Assembly: GCA_947628175.1 (NCBI GenBank)
Contig: CANQZA010000012.1
Location: 1 to 40,998, forward strand
Direction: 5' to 3'
DNA: 40,998 nucleotides
Origin: an uncultured Clostridia bacterium
Lineage (GTDB): Bacteria; Bacillota; Clostridia; Oscillospirales; Acutalibacteraceae
A program made the translations under genes and the position numbers. A model generated the notes under the pieces. That model was not told where the DNA came from. It made no database searches and saw nothing but the letters and a program-made list of their open reading frames with translations. Shown here piece by piece: positions 31,708-39,337 of this stretch (position 1 is its first letter; each line of letters begins with the position of its first letter).

Positions 31708-32638
31708 GCTTCACTGCCATACCGTCCATTCTGACGGAGGTTTTCAGGTGAAAGAGCTTCTTTGGGCAGCAAAGGAGGATAACCTCGCGCTTATTGCGCT
31801 GACAGATCACAACACCTTTTCAGGTTACGGCGAGCTTGATGATACGCTTCTTCCGGCGGTTAGGGGTATTGAATGGACAACATATTTCGGACATATGCTT
31901 GTTCTCGGCGCAGATAAATTTATCGACTGGCGTGACGCCGTTCCCGATAATATAGACGAAAAAATAAAGCAGGTCAAAGAAGCGGGCGGCATCGCGGGGA
32001 TAGCGCACCCTTTTCAGCTCGGCTCGCCTTTATGCACGGGCGGAAGATGGGAGTTTAAGATAAAAGACTGGAGCCTTGTTGATTATATAGAGGTCTGGCA
32101 TCAGGATATGACTGCCGATAACCATGAAAACGAAAGAGCCCTTGCGCTATGGACCTCTCTGCTTGACCGGGGATTCAGAATTGCCGCATCATACGGCAGA
32201 GATTGGCACAGACCTGAAAAAAACGGTTATTACGGCTGCACCTATCTTGATATGGATGGGGAAGCAACGCCTGAGAAGGCTGTTCGTGCGGTGAAAATGG
32301 GAAGGACTGTTATTTCAACAGGTGCAAAATTCTTTTTCCGTGTTCACAGGCGCGGCAGGACATACTTCATCGGGGATACGATTGCAAAGGGCAGTGTCAC
32401 TTTCAGCTTTTTTACCGATTTGCACGCAAGGTCAAAGAATGCGCAGGCGCAGGAGATTGAATATAAGGAAATCAGAATTGTGACAAACGGCTCAAAAATT
32501 GTTTTGCGGACAAGATGCGACCAGCGCCATGTAAGACTGCGGCTTGAAAGCGGAAAATGGTACAGAGCAGAATTGTGGGGCATCTTAAACGGGAAAAAAA
32601 CGGCACTTGCAATAACATCTCCCGTTTACTGCGTATGA
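31688..32638 (+). CDS. CehA/McbA-type PHP metallohydrolase
   Basis: A 316-residue metal-dependent hydrolase with the PHP active-site set: CELHCHTVHSDGG (6-18), LIALTDHNTFSGY (35-47), AGIAHPF and YGRDWHRPE. The CehA/McbA branch includes enzymes that hydrolyse carbaryl or phosphoesters; the natural substrate here is unknown. The last 90 or so residues form a beta-rich extension (from about RVHRRGRTYFIGDTI). It begins at an ATG with AGAGGGGGAAAAGG upstream, 20 bases before the previous gene ends, so it is translationally coupled to its detached N-terminal domain. Confidence 0.85.
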   Translation: MSYHPCELHCHTVHSDGGFQVKELLWAAKEDNLALIALTDHNTFSGYGELDDTLLPAVRGIEWTTYFGHMLVLGADKFIDWRDAVPDNIDEKIKQVKEAGGIAGIAHPFQLGSPLCTGGRWEFKIKDWSLVDYIEVWHQDMTADNHENERALALWTSLLDRGFRIAASYGRDWHRPEKNGYYGCTYLDMDGEATPEKAVRAVKMGRTVISTGAKFFFRVHRRGRTYFIGDTIAKGSVTFSFFTDLHARSKNAQAQEIEYKEIRIVTNGSKIVLRTRCDQRHVRLRLESGKWYRAELWGILNGKKTALAITSPVYCV

Positions 32639-32644
32639 TCTTAT

Positions 32645-32696
32645 TTTACACAGATTTAACTTAAAATATATTGTATCTTAATCATTTGCATATAAT
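32645..32696 (+). promoter_or_regulatory. Pho-box-like tandem repeats and -10 upstream of the Na/Pi transporter
   Basis: TTTACA (32645), TTAACT (32656), TATATT (32667) and TTAATC (32678) recur at exactly 11-base steps, the arrangement of PhoP boxes (TTAACA-like repeats) in Bacillus. TATAAT follows at 32691-32696 with no recognisable -35, as in activator-dependent promoters. The third repeat is weak. Confidence 0.6.
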
Positions 32697-32746
32697 ATAG
32701 GAGTGTTTAAATATTTGCGTAAAACAGAATTTTACCGAGGTGAAAT

Positions 32747-34504
32747 ATGTCGATATTCAATATACTGACTCTGCTTGGCGGACTGGCGATGTTCCTTTTC
32801 GGTATGAATGAAATGGGAGCAAGTCTGGAAAAATTAAGCGGCGGAAAACTTGAAAGCATACTTGAGCGAATGACAAATAACCGTATAAAAGGTGTTTTAC
32901 TTGGATTGATTGTAACCGCAATCATTCAGTCCTCGGGTGCCGTAACCGTTATGGCTGTTGGTTTTGTAAACAGCTCCATTATGGGACTCGGACAGGTTAT
33001 CGGTATAATAATGGGCGCCAATATCGGCACAACCGTAACTGCGTGGCTTCTTTCTCTGTCGGGTATCGAGGGCTCGGGTCTGCTGCTTCAGCTTCTCAAG
33101 CCCACCTCCTTTTCGCCTGTGCTTGCGTTCATAGGCGTCGTTTTTATCATGTTTTCCAAAAATGACAAGAGGAAGAATATCGGCAGCATTTTGCTTGGAT
33201 TTGCAATCCTTATGATAGGAATGCAGACGATGAGCGATGCCGTTGAGCCGCTTAAAGATGTTCCTGCTTTTACCAATATACTTCTTAAATTTTCAAACCC
33301 TGTTCTCGGGGTACTTGCCGGAGCACTTCTTACGACAGTCATTCAGAGCTCCTCCGCTTCGGTGGGTATTCTTCAGGCGCTTACCGTTACGGGGTCCATT
33401 TCGGTTTCGGTCGCTTTTCCGATTATTCTCGGGCAGAATATCGGCTCATGCGCTCCTGTGCTGATTTCATCAGTAGGAACAAATAAAAACGCAAAGCGTA
33501 CCGCACTTTTCCATCTTATGTTTAATATAATCGGGGTACTCATAGCGCTTGCTCTTTTTTACGGTATTAACGCAGTTGTCGGACTGCCTTTTATCAATGA
33601 AAGAGTAAACCCCGCCAATATTGCGGTGATTCATTCTGTTTTTAATATTTTCACAACAATTATTCTTTTTCCGTTCGGTACTCTGCTTGAAAAGCTGATG
33701 TATAAAATTATCAGGGATGATCCGGCAGAGCAGGAAAGCGGCAGTGCCACTCTTGTTGACGAGAGATTTCTTATAACTCCGTCATACGCTATAGACAAGG
33801 TCAAGGAAAAATGTGACCAGATGGCGTTGCTCGCCAAGAAAAATATACAAATGAGCGTCGAATTCATAAAAGTATACAGCAGAGCAAAGGATGAAAAAAT
33901 CCAGGAGAACGAAAAGGTGCTTGACGGATATGAGGACGAGCTTGAAACATATCTTGTCAGAATAAGTGCAATGGATTTGAACTTCTATGATTCCATGAGG
34001 CTGAGCAAGCTATCACACGCGATAGGCAATTTTGAGCGCATCGGTGATTACGGAGTAAATATCCTTAAAACAAAAAGAAAAATGCACAAGGAAAAAATAC
34101 ATTTCAGCGAAAATGCAAACCATGAGCTTGAAATTATGAGCAGAGCGGTAAAGGAAATTATTGAAAATTCCACGGAGGCATTCATTAATGATGATATTGA
34201 GCTTGCCGAAACAATTGAGCCGCTTGAGCAGGTTATAGATAATATCAAGGCTGAGCTGCGGGCAAGACATTCCAAGCGTATTATGAACGGGGACTGTACC
34301 GTTGAAAACGGTATGCTGTTTTTTGATTTGATTAATTCCTTTGAAAGAATTGCGGACCACTGTTCTAATCTTGCTGTATGTATTATTGAGCTGTCACAGG
34401 GCAGTTATCAGACGCACAGCTACCTCAAGGGTGTAAAAAGCTCAGACAACAGAATGTTTATGGAAAGATTTGAAAACTATCTTACAAAGTATGCGATCAG
34501 GTAA
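32747..34504 (+). CDS. Na+/phosphate cotransporter with C-terminal PhoU-like domain
   Basis: A 585-residue membrane protein that imports phosphate with sodium. The NptA-type membrane part (about 1-320) has the inverted-repeat QSS motifs: IIQSSGAVTVMAVGF and VIQSSSASVGILQAL. The C-terminal 230 residues form a PhoU-like three-helix-bundle domain, with the repeated YDSMRLSKLSHAIGNFERIGDYG and INSFERIADHCSNLAVCI segments (E/DxxxD metal motifs). GAGGTGAAAT precedes the ATG. It is 11 bases upstream of a PhoB-like regulator and its kinase; the PhoU part could both gate transport and signal phosphate status. Probably controlled through the repeats at 32645. Confidence 0.93.
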   Translation: MSIFNILTLLGGLAMFLFGMNEMGASLEKLSGGKLESILERMTNNRIKGVLLGLIVTAIIQSSGAVTVMAVGFVNSSIMGLGQVIGIIMGANIGTTVTAWLLSLSGIEGSGLLLQLLKPTSFSPVLAFIGVVFIMFSKNDKRKNIGSILLGFAILMIGMQTMSDAVEPLKDVPAFTNILLKFSNPVLGVLAGALLTTVIQSSSASVGILQALTVTGSISVSVAFPIILGQNIGSCAPVLISSVGTNKNAKRTALFHLMFNIIGVLIALALFYGINAVVGLPFINERVNPANIAVIHSVFNIFTTIILFPFGTLLEKLMYKIIRDDPAEQESGSATLVDERFLITPSYAIDKVKEKCDQMALLAKKNIQMSVEFIKVYSRAKDEKIQENEKVLDGYEDELETYLVRISAMDLNFYDSMRLSKLSHAIGNFERIGDYGVNILKTKRKMHKEKIHFSENANHELEIMSRAVKEIIENSTEAFINDDIELAETIEPLEQVIDNIKAELRARHSKRIMNGDCTVENGMLFFDLINSFERIADHCSNLAVCIIELSQGSYQTHSYLKGVKSSDNRMFMERFENYLTKYAIR

Positions 34505-34515
34505 AGAGGTACGGT

Positions 34516-35196
34516 ATGGAAGAGAAGCAAATGATCTATATTGTCGAGGATGATGCTTCAATAAGGGAGCTTGAGATGTATGCTCTGAAAAACTCGGAAT
34601 TTGATGTTGTCGGTCTCGACGGCGGAAACTCTCTGTTTGAGGAGCTTGAAAAAAGGCTTCCCGCAATGATTCTGCTTGATATTATGCTTCCGGATTCGGA
34701 TGGGCTTGAAGTCCTTTCAAAAATCCGCTCATCCGCGCAGTACAGCCATATCCCCGTGATAATAGTTACGGCAAAAACAGGCGAGATTGACGCTGTGAAA
34801 GGTCTTGATATGGGCGCCGACGATTATGTGACAAAGCCGTTCGGTGTAATGGAGCTCGTGTCAAGGGTAAAGGCGGTTCTCAGAAGGACGCAGAAAAAGG
34901 CAAAGCCTGTTACGGTATATAAAAATATAGAACTTGATGAAAGCCGTCACACTGTTCTTGTTGACGGGGCGGAGGTAGAGCTTACATATAAAGAGTATGA
35001 AATTCTCAAATATCTAATTAAAAACAAAGGAATTGTTTTGACGAGGGACAGGCTTATGGAAATTGTTTGGGGCTATAATTTTGAACAGGGCAACAGAACG
35101 GTTGATGTCCACATTCTCTCGTTGAGAAAAAAGCTTGGCAGCGCAGGAGAGCATATTAAAACCATAAGAAATGTCGGCTATAAGGTCGGTGATTAA
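34516..35196 (+). CDS. PhoB/PhoP-like response regulator
   Basis: A 226-residue OmpR/PhoB-class DNA-binding regulator. The receiver domain has acidic pocket E11-D13, phosphorylation site Asp55 in LLDIMLPDSDG, Thr85 and Lys107 in TKPFG. The winged-helix domain (about 130-226) has LTYKEYEILKYLIKNKGIVLTRDRL and RTVDVHILSLRKKLG. AGAGGT precedes the ATG. It lies between the Na/Pi transporter and the histidine kinase, with no spacing to the latter, so it is the likely phosphate-starvation activator binding the repeats at 32645. Confidence 0.93.
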   Translation: MEEKQMIYIVEDDASIRELEMYALKNSEFDVVGLDGGNSLFEELEKRLPAMILLDIMLPDSDGLEVLSKIRSSAQYSHIPVIIVTAKTGEIDAVKGLDMGADDYVTKPFGVMELVSRVKAVLRRTQKKAKPVTVYKNIELDESRHTVLVDGAEVELTYKEYEILKYLIKNKGIVLTRDRLMEIVWGYNFEQGNRTVDVHILSLRKKLGSAGEHIKTIRNVGYKVGD

Positions 35197-36519
35197 ATGA
35201 CAAAAAAAACACTCTCAAAGCTGATTTGCTTCAGTATGACAATAGCCGCACTTACAGCTTTGATTTTTGTTTCTGTTTTTTATTCCTATCATAATAAGCA
35301 GTCCAAGGACATGTTAAACAGTGTGCTTTCGGTTGTTGAAACAGAGCTTAACCAAAGCGGTGATTACACTTTTATAAATAATCTTATTGATCCTCAGATA
35401 AGAGTTACGCTTATTTCCTCTGACGGAATGGTTCTCGCTGACAGCAGGACCGATTACAGGAATATGGAAAATCATTCCGACAGGCGGGAATTCCAAGAAG
35501 CCTTACAAAACGGGGTGTCTGAGGTGAAGAGAAAATCGCAGACGCTCGGCGAGAATACATACTACTACGCAAAAAGGCTTGCTCATTGTGATATTCTGCG
35601 TGTGTCGGTATCACAGAAGAGTATAGGCGCAGTGTTCGGCGATGCGGCAGTTTATATGTTCATAGCACTTGCGCTGATCCTTGCGGGTGCTGTCTTTGTG
35701 GGAATCAGAATTACAAAGAGTATAATAAAGCCTGTTGTTGAGCTTGGTTCTCATCTGGATGATATTGACAACATGAACACCTTTGAAGAACTTACCCCTT
35801 TTGTTGAGGCGCTCAAAGAGCAAAAGGAAAAGCAGAAAATGCTGGACAAGCAAAAAAAGCAGTTTACCGCGAATGTATCACATGAGCTGAAAACGCCGCT
35901 TACTTCTATTGCAGGCTATGCTGAGCTGATCGAAACAGGAATGGCAAAGCAGCAGGACATAAAACCGTTTGCCGCAACAATAAGAAAACAGGCGCTGAGA
36001 CTTGTTTCCCTGAGTGAGGATATTATCCAGCTTTCACAGCTTGAGGAGAGCGGTGATCGAGGGGTTTCCTTTGAGTCGGTTGACTTCTGCGCCGTGGCAA
36101 AGAGATGTGTTGAGGCACTGTCCGTAAACGCGCAGTTCAAAAACATAAACATGACTTTTACCGGAGAAAGCTGTTATATAAAAGGCAATGCCGCCCTTCT
36201 CGAAGAATTGGTATATAATCTTTGTGACAACGCCATACGATATAACCGCGAAAACGGCAGTGTTACAGTGCGTATAACGCAAAACGATGAATATGCCTTT
36301 CTCTATGTAAAGGACACGGGAATAGGCATTGCAGAGAAGTATCAGGACAGAATATTCGAAAGATTTTTCCGTGTTGATAAAAGCAGAAGCAAGGCAACCG
36401 GCGGTACAGGTCTCGGCCTCGCAATCGTCAAGCATATTGCCCAGATTCATAACGCGGATATAAAGGTAAACAGCATTTACGGCAGCGGAACAGAGATAAT
36501 TGTCAAATTTAAAAAATAA
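35197..36519 (+). CDS. PhoR-like sensor histidine kinase
   Basis: A 440-residue membrane sensor: membrane helix 1 (about 8-30), an extracytoplasmic sensor of about 120 residues, membrane helix 2 (about 150-172), a short linker, then the HisKA domain with His229 in FTANVSHELKTPLTSIAGY and the ATPase domain with N box ELVYNLCDNAIRYN, G1 DTGIGI, F box FERFFRVD and G2 GGTGLGLAIV. The start ATG directly follows the regulator stop with no gap. It would phosphorylate the adjacent regulator; what it senses is likely phosphate status given the transporter in the operon. Confidence 0.93.
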   Translation: MTKKTLSKLICFSMTIAALTALIFVSVFYSYHNKQSKDMLNSVLSVVETELNQSGDYTFINNLIDPQIRVTLISSDGMVLADSRTDYRNMENHSDRREFQEALQNGVSEVKRKSQTLGENTYYYAKRLAHCDILRVSVSQKSIGAVFGDAAVYMFIALALILAGAVFVGIRITKSIIKPVVELGSHLDDIDNMNTFEELTPFVEALKEQKEKQKMLDKQKKQFTANVSHELKTPLTSIAGYAELIETGMAKQQDIKPFAATIRKQALRLVSLSEDIIQLSQLEESGDRGVSFESVDFCAVAKRCVEALSVNAQFKNINMTFTGESCYIKGNAALLEELVYNLCDNAIRYNRENGSVTVRITQNDEYAFLYVKDTGIGIAEKYQDRIFERFFRVDKSRSKATGGTGLGLAIVKHIAQIHNADIKVNSIYGSGTEIIVKFKK

Positions 36520-36534
36520 TATTATAAAAATATA

Positions 36535-36563
36535 TTGAAAATCGTTGTGATTTAGTATATTAT
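36535..36563 (+). promoter_or_regulatory. Promoter of the anchored unknown-function gene
   Basis: TTGAAA (36535-36540), 17 bases, TATTAT (36558-36563). The -10 lies within the inverted repeat at 36554-36579. Confidence 0.6.
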
Positions 36564-36579
36564 ATAGAAGTAATATACT
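36554..36579 (+). promoter_or_regulatory. Candidate operator, 9-bp inverted repeat over the -10
   Basis: AGTATATTA (36554-36562) and TAATATACT (36571-36579) are perfectly complementary around an 8-base centre, covering the -10 and transcription start of the gene at 36597. The binding protein is unknown. Confidence 0.5.
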
Positions 36580-36596
36580 GTAAAAGGGGAATTTTT

Positions 36597-37526
36597 ATGA
36601 AACAAAAGTCCAAACTCAGTACCGTTAACAAGATACTTTCCGTTATCCTTGTTTTGGTCGTTATTGCAACAGCAGTAGTAATTTATAAATATCCTGTTAT
36701 AACAGAGCAGGCCAGCACTGATGCGTCAAACACATCAAATGAGGATGTATCCGTTTTGGAAACACCTTTTACAGCCGATACATATGCCGGCATTGAGTTC
36801 AAGAGTCTTGAGGATGTTGCAGCATATTATAATGCCGCTTACGATAAAACAAAGGCGCAGACAAGAGAGTATTTAGACGGTGACGGCAATACATGCGTTT
36901 GGTATACAATGCTCGGCGAAGAGAATCTTCAGGTTACAAATATTATGATTGAGGGCAAATCAAACTCAATGATTAACGGTCTTGTTCCCACTGTTGTAGG
37001 AAGTCTTTATTCAAAAGGACTCAACGGACTTACTCCTTGCGCAAACCGTGATCCCAACCTTGATGTCGATATAAATAACGAAAGTCTTAAAACGAGCCGT
37101 CTTGTTGCCGATGATATTCTTGACGCAAGCATTAAGGATAACAATGACGGCACAATCACTATGATTATCCAGCCCAAGGCTGTCAATATGTCAACAAAGG
37201 GTATGGATGCTCAGGGACATCTGTTCAGTACACTCGGTGACATTGCAAGCACAGTTGAGTCAATCAGTATTCTTGAATGGGAAAGCGGTACGACTCAGGA
37301 GAACTGCAAGGTTGACTACAGAGGCGGTACGGCAACCGTTACAATTGATACAAAGACAGGTCTCATCACAACAGCCGATTATCATATGGAGGCACACATT
37401 GCTGTAAGCCACGCAACCATCAAGGTTATTAAGGATAAATCCGCTACACTGCTTGTTACATATGATGTTCATTTCCCTGCCTCCGATAAATATCTTATGG
37501 ATACCAAACAGTGCAAAGTAAAATAA
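36597..37526 (+). CDS. Membrane-anchored extracytoplasmic protein of unknown function
   Basis: A 309-residue protein not recognised. A basic N-terminus and one membrane helix (about 14-31) put the rest outside the cell. A Ser/Thr/Asn linker (to about 55) leads to a region rich in short beta strands and Asn/Asp/Thr. The part from about 185 (DGTITMIIQPKAVNM) to the end, with ATVTIDTKTGLITTADYHMEAHIAVSHATIKV, reads like a beta-sheet sheet-forming lipoprotein or adhesin domain. There is no lipobox or sorting motif. AGGGG precedes the ATG. It has its own promoter with a palindromic candidate operator and its own terminator. Confidence 0.75.
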   Translation: MKQKSKLSTVNKILSVILVLVVIATAVVIYKYPVITEQASTDASNTSNEDVSVLETPFTADTYAGIEFKSLEDVAAYYNAAYDKTKAQTREYLDGDGNTCVWYTMLGEENLQVTNIMIEGKSNSMINGLVPTVVGSLYSKGLNGLTPCANRDPNLDVDINNESLKTSRLVADDILDASIKDNNDGTITMIIQPKAVNMSTKGMDAQGHLFSTLGDIASTVESISILEWESGTTQENCKVDYRGGTATVTIDTKTGLITTADYHMEAHIAVSHATIKVIKDKSATLLVTYDVHFPASDKYLMDTKQCKVK

Positions 37527-37536
37527 TATAAAATTT

Positions 37537-37569
37537 AAAGCGGACTGCCGTACGCGGTCCGCTTTTTTT
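37537..37569 (+). terminator. Terminator after the anchored unknown-function gene, abutting ylmH
   Basis: AAAGCGGAC pairs with GTCCGCTTT (37537-37545 with 37557-37565), with T7 (37563-37569). The ylmH ATG is only six bases further on. Confidence 0.9.
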
Positions 37570-37575
37570 GGTGTT

Positions 37576-38307
37576 ATGAATCATAATGATTTAATAAAAA
37601 AAAGATTGATTGAACTTCACGACCGTGCATATACGCACGGCTATACCGTGTACAGCGATTTTTTGAATATTCAGGAGCAGAGCATTTTAAAGTCACTTGG
37701 CCTTCATTGTGTTACCTACGGCGGATTTGATATGGCGGAGAGAGTTGTTGCCGGTTTCGGTGATTCTCTCACAGTGGAAGATTTTCCGATCGTGTGCCTG
37801 TGTATCAGTCCTCTTATGCAGAAGTTTTCGGATTGTCTCAGTCATCGTGATTTTCTCGGCGCCGTAATGAATCTCGGTATAAAGCGCGAACTTATAGGGG
37901 ATATCCTTGTCCGTGAAAACAAGGGATATCTTTTCTGTCTTGATAAAATCAGCTCGTACATTGCGGATAATCTTACAAATATACGGCATACGCCGGTCAA
38001 TGTAACACTTGCGAAGCATCTGCCCGAATCGGCATACAAGGCTCCTCCCGTGACGGAGCTTATGGTGTCGTCCCTGCGGTGTGATGTGGTGCTGTGCGGT
38101 GTTTATAAGCTGTCACGCAGCAATGCGTCAAAGCTTTTTAATGCCGATAAGGTTTTTATAAACAGCCGCCTGATTAACAGTACCTCACAGAGCTTGAAGC
38201 CGGGTGATATGGTATCTGTCAGAGGATACGGCAGATTTTTGTTTGAGGGGGAAGTCCGCACTACAAGAAAGGGCAATCCTGTTATCGCTGTAAAAATTTA
38301 CAAATAG
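37576..38307 (+). CDS. YlmH-like S4-domain RNA-binding protein
   Basis: A 243-residue cytoplasmic RNA-binding protein. The N-terminal two thirds (YSDFLNIQEQSILKSL, VTYGGFDMAERVVAGF, HRDFLGAVMNLGIKRELIGDILV) is the YlmH signature; the C-terminal S4 domain spans about 175-230 (YKLSRSNASKLFNADKVFINSRLI...LKPGDMVSVRGYGRFLF). YlmH is linked to ribosome rescue/quality control in Firmicutes and is normally encoded in the ylm-divIVA division cluster; here it stands apart from it. A strong terminator ends six bases before the ATG and leaves only GGTG as a ribosome site, so expression must come from read-through or an upstream promoter within or just after the preceding gene. Confidence 0.88.
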   Translation: MNHNDLIKKRLIELHDRAYTHGYTVYSDFLNIQEQSILKSLGLHCVTYGGFDMAERVVAGFGDSLTVEDFPIVCLCISPLMQKFSDCLSHRDFLGAVMNLGIKRELIGDILVRENKGYLFCLDKISSYIADNLTNIRHTPVNVTLAKHLPESAYKAPPVTELMVSSLRCDVVLCGVYKLSRSNASKLFNADKVFINSRLINSTSQSLKPGDMVSVRGYGRFLFEGEVRTTRKGNPVIAVKIYK

Positions 38308-38308
38308 T

Positions 38309-38344
38309 AAAAAAATAGAGGCTCAATATGCCTCTATTTCTTTT
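38309..38344. terminator. Bidirectional terminator between ylmH and hypA
   Basis: AAATAGAGGC/GCCTCTATTT (38313-38322 with 38330-38339), 7-base loop, with an A7 run on the left giving a strong T run for the minus strand. It overlaps the last codons of hypA. Confidence 0.9.
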
Positions 38345-38658
38345 ATGGTGAATTCTCTTCCCGATATGATTTCGTAATCGCTTTTTTTGCATACAGGGCA
38401 GACACGGTTGTTTTTAATCATCTCAAATTCCGCGGAACAGGAACATCTGGCAACGGCGGTTATTCTTTCCGTTTTAAGCTCGGCATCTTTAAAAATCCCC
38501 TCACGGGCAACCATCCAGCATTCGGACAGATAGTCGCCGATGATTCCGGACAGTTCTCCGATTTCCACCGTTACCGAAGAAATTTTTTTGAGTCCCTGTT
38601 CCCGGGCAATTTCGCCGGTTATGTCCAATATCTCCATCACAATTCCAAGCTCGTGCAT
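38323..38658 (-). CDS. hypA: Hydrogenase maturation nickel metallochaperone HypA
   Basis: A 111-residue protein that delivers nickel to [NiFe]-hydrogenase (or urease) precursors with HypB. The N-terminal MHE supplies the nickel ligand His2. The zinc site is C72 and C74 with C87 and C90; the first pair is spaced CxC rather than the common CxxC. The VEIGELSGI strand is typical. Its ATG shares its A with the hypB stop (TAATG). No [NiFe] hydrogenase is in the window; the upstream flavin/Fe-S oxidoreductase gene is the only visible context. Confidence 0.93.
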   Translation of the reverse strand: MHELGIVMEILDITGEIAREQGLKKISSVTVEIGELSGIIGDYLSECWMVAREGIFKDAELKTERITAVARCSCSAEFEMIKNNRVCPVCKKSDYEIISGREFTIKEIEAY

Positions 38659-39326
38659 TATTTATTCCACTCGATAATCTGATTTTTAAGCCATTCACAC
38701 CAGATGTTAACACCTTCACCCGTTTTTGCGGAGATAAAGAAAATTTCAGCCTTAGGATTAAGCTTTTTGATTCTTTGAACCACTGCGTCGTCGTCAAAGT
38801 CAAATACACTTTTCGTGTCTATTTTGTTTATAAGAACGGCATCGCATACGGTGAACATAAGAGGATATTTCAGCGGTTTGTCGTCACCCTCGGGAACAGA
38901 TAAAATCATTGCGTTTTTGCTTGCTCCCGTATCAAATTCTGCCGGGCAGACAAGATTGCCCACATTTTCAAGAACAACCAGATCAAGCTCGTGCGCGCCA
39001 AGCTCGGTGAGTCCCTGCTCAGTCATGCCTGCGTCAAGATGGCACATTCCGCCGGTGTGGAGCTGAATGGATTTTACACCCGTTTGGGCAATTTTCCTTG
39101 CGTCGACATCACCGTCAATATCAGCCTCCATTACACCGATGTTAAAATCATCTTTTAATTGCGCAATGGTTGCTTTGAGTGTCGTTGTTTTTCCTGAGCC
39201 GGGGGAAGACATAAGGTTTAAGAGAAAGGTTTTATTATTTTTGAGCGTCTCTCTTATCCTGTCAGCCTCCCTGTCATTATTTTCAAAAACACTTTTTTTA
39301 ATTTCAATTATTTTATACGCATTCAT
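38658..39326 (-). CDS. hypB: Hydrogenase maturation GTPase HypB
   Basis: A SIMIBI-class GTPase that powers nickel insertion into hydrogenase with HypA; 222 residues. P-loop SSPGSGKTTTL, switch region EADIDGDVDARKI, the metal-site motif GGMCHLDAGM, LENVGNLVCPAEFDTG, and the guanine-specificity NKID motif are all present. It lacks the N-terminal His-rich nickel-storage stretch seen in some HypB proteins. The ATG at 39326 has AGGTGGG seven bases upstream; longer forms start beyond that site. It is 11 bases after the oxidoreductase gene and overlaps hypA by one base. Confidence 0.94.
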   Translation of the reverse strand: MNAYKIIEIKKSVFENNDREADRIRETLKNNKTFLLNLMSSPGSGKTTTLKATIAQLKDDFNIGVMEADIDGDVDARKIAQTGVKSIQLHTGGMCHLDAGMTEQGLTELGAHELDLVVLENVGNLVCPAEFDTGASKNAMILSVPEGDDKPLKYPLMFTVCDAVLINKIDTKSVFDFDDDAVVQRIKKLNPKAEIFFISAKTGEGVNIWCEWLKNQIIEWNK

Positions 39327-39337
39327 TATCATCCCAC

